In this document: positions 58,922 through 64,000 of the stretch, piece by piece
Layout: each line of letters begins with the position of its first letter
Numbering within the stretch: the first letter of the stretch is position 1
NCBI RefSeq assembly: GCF_023701745.1
Contig: NZ_JAJOZB010000001.1
Span: forward strand, 8,603,001-8,667,000
DNA: 64,000 nucleotides
Direction of reading: 5' to 3'
DNA from: Streptomyces sp. RKAG293
GTDB lineage: Bacteria > Actinomycetota > Actinomycetes > Streptomycetales > Streptomycetaceae
Made by a program: the position numbers and the translations under genes
The notes under the pieces: generated by a model
The model's database searches: none
Told to the model about the DNA's origin: nothing
The model's input: the letters and a program-made list of their open reading frames with translations, nothing else

Positions 58922-58990
58922 CGGCCAGTACTTGCAACGGACAACGGCCGGTGCTGTAACGGACAACGGCCAGTACTCGCAACGGACGTT
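58922..58990. repeat. Three direct repeats of 22-24 bp
   Basis: Units at 58922-58944, 58945-58966 and 58967-58990 all begin CGGCC, pass through GTACT or GTGCT, and end AACGGAC. They follow one another without gap, immediately before the PaaI gene. Iterons of helical-turn length (about 22 bp, two turns) suggest cooperative binding of a regulator, or simple slippage. Confidence 0.85.
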
Positions 58991-59030
58991 GCCTCGGCCG
59001 GGCGGTCTCCCGGCGAGGAGGAACCCGCCG

Positions 59031-59620
59031 ATGGCGATCATCATGGCACCGGAGACGCGGGTGACCGCGCGGGCCGCGGACGGCCGGGCCTTCACCCATG
59101 AAACGCTCCCGCCGCAGTACGTTTCCGGAGCCCAGCTGTGCGCGGCGCTGAACCGTCAGGACCTGCCGGCCCTCCTCGGAACGCCGGCGGACCACGCCGA
59201 GACCGCCAGCGGCGGCGGGGGATGGATCCGTTTTGCCGGTGGCGCCAAGATCGTCGCTCCCGAGGGGAACGTCGTGCTGAAGAGCTACTCCGTGAAGATC
59301 TCGGTGTCCTACGACCATCTCTCGGTCGCCCACTCGGCGGCGTTCCTGGGCAGGACGGCGCAGCCCCGCACGGTCCTGGGCCATCCGGCTGTCCTCTACT
59401 CGGACCGGACGATGTCCATCACCTTCAACGGCGGCGGCAAGGCCGGCACCGGCCCCGGCGGCATCGCCCGCCACCTGCTGGTCGCCAGGACGCGAAGGAC
59501 GGCGGTGGTTCCTTCGAGGTCGCCATCTGGCGCCAGGACGACGTGCTGCCCGATGACGCGGCGTTGTTCCACGTCGCCGAAAAGGTGCTGCCGACGATCC
59601 CGGGCTGGACCGCCGGCTGA
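59031..59620 (+). pseudogene. DUF6215-like protein gene with a one-base frameshift
   Basis: The frame from ATG 59031 (GAGGAGG 9 nt upstream) reads SGAQLCAALNRQDLPALLGTPADHAETASGGGGWIRFAGGAKIVAPEGNVVLKSYSVKISVSYDHL, resembling DUF6215 proteins, up to ARHLLVA near 59486. The homology then continues in another frame as DAKDGGGSFEVAIWRQDDVLPDDAALFHVAEKVLPTIPGW to TGA 59618-59620. One missing base around 59487-59489 (AGGAC where AGGGAC would restore the frame) explains it. A sequencing error or a recent mutation are both possible. The function of the family is unknown. Confidence 0.75.
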
Positions 59621-59675
59621 CGCGTCAGCCGAGGTGCCGGCCCCGGCCGACGTCCGCCCGGCCCGCCGCCCGTGG

Positions 59676-59710
59676 TAGCTTGCTTTGCATGGTAGATGGT
59701 TATGCAAGCA
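59676..59710 (+). promoter_or_regulatory. Promoter and operator of the PadR-HAAS operon
   Basis: A -10-like TAGCTT (59676-59681) ends 7 nt before ATG 59689, giving a probable leaderless mRNA. TGCTTTGCAT (59681-59690) and ATGCAAGCA (59702-59710) form an inverted repeat with one bulge around the start codon, a good candidate for PadR autorepression. Confidence 0.55.
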
Positions 59711-60057
59711 TCCCCGGAGCGGACGGCCGCGTGGCGAGTCAGCTCCGTAAGGGGGTGCTGGAGTACTGCGTCCTGGCGCTGCTCCGGGACGGCCCCCGCT
59801 ATGGGGTGGAGCTGTTGGCGGAGCTTGCCAGGGTCGACGTCATGGTGACCAGCCAGGGCACGATCTACCCCCTGCTGTCGCGCCTGCGACGCACCGGACT
59901 CGCCGACACCCACCTGCAGGAATCCGAGAACGGGCCGCCGCGCAGGTACTACACACTGACCGACGCCGGCCGCAGCGCTTTGGAGGAGTTCGCCGTGAAC
60001 TGGCCCTCCTTCCGCACCGCCGTCGACCACTTCCTCGCCCCCGGAGAGACGACGTGA
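59689..60057 (+). CDS. PadR-family regulator
   Basis: A 122-residue PadR protein: LRKGVLEYCVLALLRDGPRYGVELLAELARVDVMVTSQGTIYPLLSRLRRTGLADTHLQ is the winged helix, and PPRRYYTLTDAGRSALEEFAVNWPSFRTAVDHFL the wing and dimerisation helix. This short type typically precedes a HAAS/DUF1700-like membrane gene, as here, where the stop overlaps the next start (GTGA). It probably represses its own operon through the inverted repeat around the start codon. An ATG three codons earlier is less likely because it lies in the -10 region. Confidence 0.92.
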   Translation: MVDGYASIPGADGRVASQLRKGVLEYCVLALLRDGPRYGVELLAELARVDVMVTSQGTIYPLLSRLRRTGLADTHLQESENGPPRRYYTLTDAGRSALEEFAVNWPSFRTAVDHFLAPGETT

Positions 60058-60650
60058 ACGACACTCTCGCCCATCCCCTCGTGCAGGCCTATCTGTCCTC
60101 GGTCGGGGAAGGCACCGCGGCGCTTCCCGACGTCCGCCGCCGGGAGCTGCTGGCGGATCTCCGTGAGCACATCGAAGTGGCGCTTGCGGACTCCGAGACC
60201 GTCGACGAGGGCAGTGTGCGCCGGGTCCTGGACCAGCTGGGGACACCTGGGGAGATCGTCGCGGCCGCCCTGGCCGAGGAGGCCGGCGGCGGCCCGGTGC
60301 CGGAGAGCGGCAGGCGCACCGCGATCACTCTCTGTCTGATCGTCGTCGCGCTGCCGGCCTCACTCATTCCGGTGATCGGACCGTTCTTCGCGCCGGCCGC
60401 CACGATCGCCGCACTCGTACGGCTGTGGAGGTCTCCGCAGTGGGCACGAAAGGAGAAGCGACAGGCGACGCTGCTGATGCTCTCGCCGGTCGTCGCGGTA
60501 CCCGTACTCGCTGTCGTCTTCTCCGTGGCGGGCGGCGGTCTGACTCCGGTCGCGCTGATGGTCGCCCTGCTGGCAGCGGTGCCCCTCCCGGTGGCCGCGG
60601 CGGTCCGGCTGCACCGTTCAGCCGCACGGGTCCGGCAGCAGCTTCGCTAG
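60054..60650 (+). CDS. HAAS-domain membrane protein
   Basis: A 198-residue protein. The N-terminal helical HAAS domain (about 1-80: HPLVQAYLSSVGEGTAALPDVRRRELLADLREHIEVALADSETVDEGSVRRVLDQLGTPGEIVAAAL) is followed by about four membrane spans (AITLCLIVVALPASLIPVIG, FFAPAATIAALVRLW, LMLSPVVAVPVLAVVFSVAG, VALMVALLAAVPLPVAAAV). HAAS proteins are coupled to PadR regulators and are thought to signal from the membrane, but their mechanism is not settled. It starts at GTG 60054, overlapping the PadR stop. A palindromic hairpin follows. Confidence 0.88.
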   Translation: MNDTLAHPLVQAYLSSVGEGTAALPDVRRRELLADLREHIEVALADSETVDEGSVRRVLDQLGTPGEIVAAALAEEAGGGPVPESGRRTAITLCLIVVALPASLIPVIGPFFAPAATIAALVRLWRSPQWARKEKRQATLLMLSPVVAVPVLAVVFSVAGGGLTPVALMVALLAAVPLPVAAAVRLHRSAARVRQQLR

Positions 60651-60694
60651 ACCCGCGTGCCATGTGCGCCCTGTGTGTCCTGTGAGCCGGCCCA

Positions 60695-60726
60695 CGCTGC
60701 ACCGCCACGGCCGTGGCGGTGCAGCG
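60695..60726 (+). terminator. 32-bp perfect palindrome
   Basis: Bases 60695-60726 are a perfect palindrome with 16-bp arms (beginning CGCTGCACCG) and no spacer. As RNA it forms a hairpin that should terminate the PadR-HAAS operon. It lies 45 bp past the stop. Confidence 0.8.
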
Positions 60727-60809
60727 CCGTCTTCCGGGAGCCCGACCGAGTCGGGGCCGGGGCCGGAGCTGGGGCCGGGGAAAGCGTCGGCCGGGGCGCG
60801 TAGCGCCGG

Positions 60810-61160
60810 TCAGCTGTAGGCGTGGTGGTTGCCCGGCATCGCTGCCTCGGGCTGGTCCGGGCTCGGCACCGCGGTGGCCGGGTCCGTGCCGACCGAGGCC
60901 GTGCCGGCCGGTTCCGTGACGGCGGCGGGTGCGGGACGGCAGGTGAAGCCGAGTCGGGTCATGGCCCGGGTGATCTGCTCGGCGGTGAAGTCACGCCGGT
61001 CCTGGCGGGTGAGGATCTGGCCGACCTGCTTGACGGGGTAGGTGCGGCGGCTGATGATCACGGATTCTCCGGTGACCGGTTCTGGCTTGATGCCCTGCAT
61101 CTTGTGCAGCACCTCGCTCTTCATCAGGTCGAACGGGAAGCCGGCGATGATGCAGCGCAT
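60810..61160 (-). CDS. SCO5918-like protein of the cold-shock locus
   Basis: A 116-residue protein. The first 75 residues (MRCIIAGFPFDLMKSEVLHKMQGIKPEPVTGESVIISRRTYPVKQVGQILTRQDRRDFTAEQITRAMTRLGFTC) are highly conserved-looking; from memory they match S. coelicolor SCO5918, a gene near the cold-shock protein and DEAD-box helicase genes there, as here. The tail is Ala/Pro-rich and disordered. Its function is unknown; RNA binding in the same cold-response group is a guess from context. It is divergent from csp across 283 bp. Confidence 0.85.
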   Translation of the reverse strand: MRCIIAGFPFDLMKSEVLHKMQGIKPEPVTGESVIISRRTYPVKQVGQILTRQDRRDFTAEQITRAMTRLGFTCRPAPAAVTEPAGTASVGTDPATAVPSPDQPEAAMPGNHHAYS

Positions 61161-61303
61161 AGTGCCTCAGCAAGGAAGGGGGGTGGTGGTATTGCCCAGA
61201 GTCCCACATCAAGTCCCGTTCAGGAAGGACCGACTGAAGGACGGGAAACCCGCACCGAGGGCCCTTCTGTGCTACCTTGATGCCAGTTGCAGTTGTGGTA
61301 CCC

Positions 61304-61352
61304 ATGAACTTTGTGTGCACTCGACGGGCATGACCCGCGGGTGCATTTTTTG
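61304..61352 (+). promoter_or_regulatory. Leader mini-ORF and intrinsic terminator upstream of csp
   Basis: A stem formed by 61316-61328 and 61334-61345 (outer TGCAC/GTGCA, inner CGGG/CCCG, one bulged A) is followed by TTTTTTGTTTT, a true U-tract that is rare in this genome. A 9-codon frame MNFVCTRRA (61304-61333) runs into the stem and stops in its loop. This is the layout of a transcription attenuator in the 5' leader of csp, about 100 nt before its start codon. A TACCTT -10 at 61273-61278 could start the leader. Confidence 0.55.
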
Positions 61353-61443
61353 TTTTGCCGGTCATCTCCGGATGGGCTCATCGCGGCGACGCGAACGCCG
61401 CACAGTGCGGTTTTCGGTTCTGCATTGTCTTAAGGAGACACAC

Positions 61444-61647
61444 ATGGCTACTGGCACCGTGAAGTGGTTCAACGCGGAAAAGGGCTTCGGCTTCATCGAG
61501 CAGGACGGCGGCGGCGCTGACGTCTTCGCCCACTACTCGAACATCGCCGCCCAGGGCTTCCGCGAGCTGCAGGAAGGCCAGAAGGTCTCCTTCGACGTCA
61601 CGCAGGGCCAGAAGGGCCCGCAGGCGGAGAACATCGTTCCCGCCTAA
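61444..61647 (+). CDS. Cold-shock protein (CspA family)
   Basis: A 67-residue OB-fold RNA chaperone. RNP1 is KGFGFIEQ and RNP2 is DVFAHYS; VKWFNAEKGFGF is invariant in the family. It melts RNA structure, coats mRNA and can antiterminate transcription. AAGGAG 6 nt before the ATG gives strong translation. The 5' region holds an attenuator-like terminator, which fits Csp autoregulation by antitermination. It belongs to the group SCO5918-like / csp / DEAD-box helicase. Confidence 0.97.
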   Translation: MATGTVKWFNAEKGFGFIEQDGGGADVFAHYSNIAAQGFRELQEGQKVSFDVTQGQKGPQAENIVPA

Positions 61648-61664
61648 GCACTGACGCGCATCAC

Positions 61665-61705
61665 ACGGTCAGGGCCCGCTCCGCAAGGTCGCGGGCCCTG
61701 ACCGT
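61665..61705 (+). terminator. 15-bp hairpin after csp
   Basis: ACGGTCAGGGCCCGC (61665-61679) pairs perfectly with 61691-61705 around an 11-nt loop, 17 bp past the csp stop. Confidence 0.88.
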
Positions 61706-62040
61706 CGCTCGCACGTCCCTCGCCCCCCGCTCAGTGCCGAGTGGGGCAGGGCCGCTGCAGCACCGGTTCCACGCCGCACGGCAGGCGGCTCCGCGGTCCA
61801 CGACCGCGATGTGCTCACTGCCCCGGGCCCGCCCTCTGCGGGTCCAGCTCCCGGCCGCCATTTCTGGCAGCGCCGCTCGTGGCGAGGTATCTGGCGAAGT
61901 GTGTTCGCGCGGTTGATTCCGCGCCGCTTCGCTCCCGCCTCGTTCCTGCTCATTCTTCCGGTTCGTTCTTGCGATGCCTTCGCGCGGCGTGTTCGCTGCT
62001 GGGGCCTCCTGGGTGCGCGCCGTATCCAGGAAGGTTCTCT
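61706..62040. other. 335-bp region upstream of the DEAD-box gene, pyrimidine-rich leader
   Basis: No coding frame is convincing; an open frame in phase with the helicase reads as non-coding. The last 130 bp are rich in T and C on the + strand (clusters such as TCGTTCCTGCTCATTCTTCC), unusual here, and may form an unstructured 5' untranslated leader that favours translation in the cold. The promoter was not located. Confidence 0.45.
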
Positions 62041-63633
62041 GTGAACCCCGTACGTTCCAACCGCTCGTATTCCAGTTCCAGCTCAGGTTCCAGCGGTCGC
62101 GGTGGCGCTTCGAGCGCCGGCGGCTACGGCCGTTCGGCCCCGAGCCGCTCCGGTGCCCCGAGCCGTTCCGGTGCGCCGAGCCGTTCCGGCGGCTACGCGG
62201 GCTCCGGTGGCTCCGGCCGTTCCGGTGGCTATGCGGGGTCGGGCCGTTCCGGCGGTTCGAGCCGGCGCCCGTCCGTTCAGGGTGAGTTCGCCCTGCCGGT
62301 CACTCTCACTCCGGCGCTGCCCGCGGTGGAGACTTTCGCCGCGCTGGACATGCCGGCCGCCCTGCTGCAGACGCTGGCGCACGAGGGCATGGCGGTGCCG
62401 TTCCCCATCCAGGGCGCGACGCTGCCCAACGCCCTGGCCGGCCGCAACGTCCTGGGCCGCGGCCGTACCGGTTCCGGCAAGACGCTCGCCTTCGGTCTGG
62501 CGCTGCTCGCCAGGACCGCCGGACAGCGCGCGGAGCCGCTGCAGCCGCTCGCCCTGGTCCTGGTCCCGACCCGTGAGCTCGCCCAGCAGGTCACCGACGC
62601 CCTGACCCCGTACGCCCGCTCGCTGCGGCTGCGGATGGCCACCGTCGTCGGCGGCATGTCCATCGGACGGCAGATCCACCTGCTGCGCGGTGGCGCCGAA
62701 GTCGTCGTCGCCACGCCGGGCCGGCTCAAGGACCTCATCGACCGTGGCTCCTGCCGCCTGGACCAGGTCGGCATCACGGTGCTCGACGAGGCCGACCAGA
62801 TGGCCGACATGGGCTTCATGCCGCAGGTCACCGCGCTGCTGGACCAGGTGCGTCCGGACGGGCAGCGCATGCTGTTCTCCGCCACTCTGGACCGCAACGT
62901 CGACCTGCTCGTGCGCCGCTACCTGCACGACCCGGTCGTCCACTCCGTCGACCCGTCGGCCGGCGCGGTCACCACGATGGAGCACCACGTGCTGCACGTG
63001 CACGGCGCCGACAAGAACGCCGTGACGACGCAGATCGCCGCCCGTGACGGCCGCGTCATCATGTTCCTCGACACCAAGCACGCCGTGGACAAGCTCACCG
63101 ACCACCTGCTGAACAGCGGAGTGCGCGCCGCGGCACTGCACGGGGGCAAGTCCCAGCCGCAGCGGACCCGCACCCTGGAGCAGTTCAAGACCGGACACGT
63201 CACCGTGCTGGTCGCCACGAACGTCGCCGCCCGCGGCATCCACGTCGACAACCTCGACCTGGTCGTCAACATCGACCCGCCCAGCGACCACAAGGACTAC
63301 CTCCACCGCGGCGGCCGCACCGCGCGCGCCGGCGAGTCCGGCAGCGTCGTCACCCTGGTCCTGCCCAACCAGCGCCGCGACATGATCCGCTTGATGCGGG
63401 ACGCCGGCATCACCCCGCAGACCGCACAGGTCCGCCCCGACGAGGCCGAACTGACCCGCATCACCGGCGCCCAGGCCCCCAGCGGCGTCCCGTGCGTCAT
63501 CGCCGCACCGGTCGTGGAACGCGCCAAGCGCAGCGCCTCCGCCACCCGCGGCCGCCGCAGCCGCTTCGCCCAGGCCCGCCGCTCCGCATCAGGCGAACGC
63601 CCCGCGCCGCGCACGACGACCAGCGCCGCGTAA
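62041..63633 (+). CDS. DEAD-box RNA helicase with a repetitive N-terminal Ser/Gly/Arg tail
   Basis: A 530-residue helicase. Residues 1-78 are a disordered Ser/Gly/Arg/Tyr tail made of APSRSG and GGYAGSG repeats. The core has the Q motif (PFPIQ, 120-124), motif I GRTGSGKT (141-148), PTREL (176-180), DEAD (249-252), SAT (280-282), then ARGIH and HRGGRTARAGESG in the second RecA domain. The C-terminus is basic. It should unwind structured RNA during cold or ribosome assembly; such tails promote RNA-driven condensates in other DEAD proteins. GTG 62041 has GGAAGG upstream. It lies with csp and the SCO5918-like gene. Confidence 0.93.
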   Translation: MNPVRSNRSYSSSSSGSSGRGGASSAGGYGRSAPSRSGAPSRSGAPSRSGGYAGSGGSGRSGGYAGSGRSGGSSRRPSVQGEFALPVTLTPALPAVETFAALDMPAALLQTLAHEGMAVPFPIQGATLPNALAGRNVLGRGRTGSGKTLAFGLALLARTAGQRAEPLQPLALVLVPTRELAQQVTDALTPYARSLRLRMATVVGGMSIGRQIHLLRGGAEVVVATPGRLKDLIDRGSCRLDQVGITVLDEADQMADMGFMPQVTALLDQVRPDGQRMLFSATLDRNVDLLVRRYLHDPVVHSVDPSAGAVTTMEHHVLHVHGADKNAVTTQIAARDGRVIMFLDTKHAVDKLTDHLLNSGVRAAALHGGKSQPQRTRTLEQFKTGHVTVLVATNVAARGIHVDNLDLVVNIDPPSDHKDYLHRGGRTARAGESGSVVTLVLPNQRRDMIRLMRDAGITPQTAQVRPDEAELTRITGAQAPSGVPCVIAAPVVERAKRSASATRGRRSRFAQARRSASGERPAPRTTTSAA

Positions 63634-63652
63634 CGTCGCAGCCGACGCTGCT

Positions 63653-63696
63653 GAAGAGCCGTCCCATCCCTGATGCCGGGGGCGGGACGGCTCTTC
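63653..63696 (+). terminator. 13-bp hairpin after the DEAD-box gene
   Basis: GAAGAGCCGTCCC (63653-63665) pairs perfectly with GGGACGGCTCTTC (63684-63696) around an 18-nt loop, 20 bp past the helicase stop. Confidence 0.85.
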
Positions 63697-63808
63697 GCGT
63701 TCGCTCCACCTTTTTGGCCTTCACACGATCCGGAGGGACTCGGGGGAGTGACGGAAGGTAAGCGGGGCACACGAACAGTCACTGACATATCGTGCGGAAG
63801 GCAGAGCG

Positions 63809-64000
63809 ATGACGACGGATTCTGGTACGGCGACGCTGGTCGAAGAGTTGCGTGAGCGGGCGGGCGCGTTCGTGAACTCCCATGTCGACCTGTGGGTCAC
63901 CGTGGAGGACGACGGAACACTGATCCTGGCCGGCCAGGAGCCCGCGGCCCTGTTCCAAGCCGCCGCGGACTGGCTGGGGGAAGGGCCAGCCTGCGCCGTC
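63809..64000 (+). CDS. 5' part of a small protein gene, cut by the window end
   Basis: ATG 63809 with GGAAGG upstream opens a frame without stop to the last base (64 codons): MTTDSGTATLVEELRERAGAFVNSHVDLWVTVEDDGTLILAG then a helix QEPAALFQAAADWLGEG. Codon composition is typical of real genes here. The helix-strand-strand-helix order is all that can be described; I do not recognise the family. It lies 112 bp past the helicase terminator and should have its own promoter. Confidence 0.6.
   Translation, partial: MTTDSGTATLVEELRERAGAFVNSHVDLWVTVEDDGTLILAGQEPAALFQAAADWLGEGPACAV

Noticed and set aside
58922..58990. CRISPR-like array
   Set aside because: Three repeats of unequal length with no spacers and no cas genes in the window.
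59480..59495. Programmed ribosomal frameshift in the DUF6215-like gene
   Set aside because: There is no slippery heptamer, stimulatory hairpin or internal ribosome-like sequence at the junction.

Overview
The window is actinobacterial, almost certainly a Streptomyces chromosome. GC is very high, third codon positions are nearly all G or C, and TTA leucine codons are rare. The families present (WhiB-like protein, HelR, DUF4232 lipoprotein, SCO5918-type protein, partner-switching STAS and PP2C proteins, many small one-gene regulators) are typical of that genus. There is no rRNA, no convincing tRNA, no CRISPR array, no prophage and no complete insertion sequence. About 66 protein genes or gene remnants are called.

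Layout. 0-5 kb: an Old Yellow Enzyme reductase behind a MerR-type promoter, a secreted protein, an isochorismatase-like hydrolase, a 166-bp MITE-like palindromic repeat, and a membrane Ser/Thr kinase whose stop codon lies in that repeat. 5-8 kb: a rifamycin-response segment with a RAE-like inverted repeat, the 49-codon stump of a family 1 glycosyltransferase, and helR one base later. 8-14 kb: an MMPL exporter divergent from a histidine kinase/response regulator pair, an AraC regulator and a methyltransferase. 14-20 kb: gene debris (5'-truncated P450, AAA/DUF5682 fusion remnant) among proline iminopeptidase, a DUF4232 lipoprotein, an ABM monooxygenase and a DUF5829 protein. 20-27 kb: flavin monooxygenase, a divergent SDR/MarR pair with a double operator, a WhiB-like gene, a 7-bp tandem array, a TTA-containing kinase, and a phosphotransferase gene broken by a 20-bp tandem duplication.

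27-31 kb: a PRC-barrel protein, then an RsbQ-RsbP-STAS operon without an anti-sigma kinase, about 600 bp without a gene, and a small MerR protein. 31-38 kb: membrane proteins, a PadR gene and palindromic operator, divergent csbD and hydrophobic-peptide genes with SigB-like promoters, a RibD/DHFR-like reductase, an alpha/beta hydrolase, aminoglycoside 2'-N-acetyltransferase, and a MarR-GNAT fusion. 38-50 kb: a Baeyer-Villiger-type monooxygenase with two TTA codons, a HEAT-repeat protein, NmrA, macrodomain, aldo/keto reductase and F420/PPOX proteins, and an overlapping three-gene operon (small membrane protein with a TTA codon, HTH/sigma-like protein, unknown protein). 50-64 kb: HxlR and its target reductase, two Tat-exported phosphoesterase-type proteins, small redox and regulatory genes, a beta-lactamase-fold hydrolase, a PadR-HAAS operon, and the cold-shock group SCO5918-like / csp / DEAD-box helicase.

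How they fit together. Most of the window is intrinsic resistance and stress biology: RNA polymerase protection (HelR), aminoglycoside acetylation, efflux, single-gene repressors controlling adjacent oxidoreductases, SigB-type stress genes and cold-shock RNA remodelling. Several regulators appear to be read from leaderless mRNAs, with a TAnnnT -10 box 6-7 nt before ATG. At least six loci are broken, so the region looks like a decaying, frequently rearranged stretch. Family names come from recognising motifs; no database search was possible.
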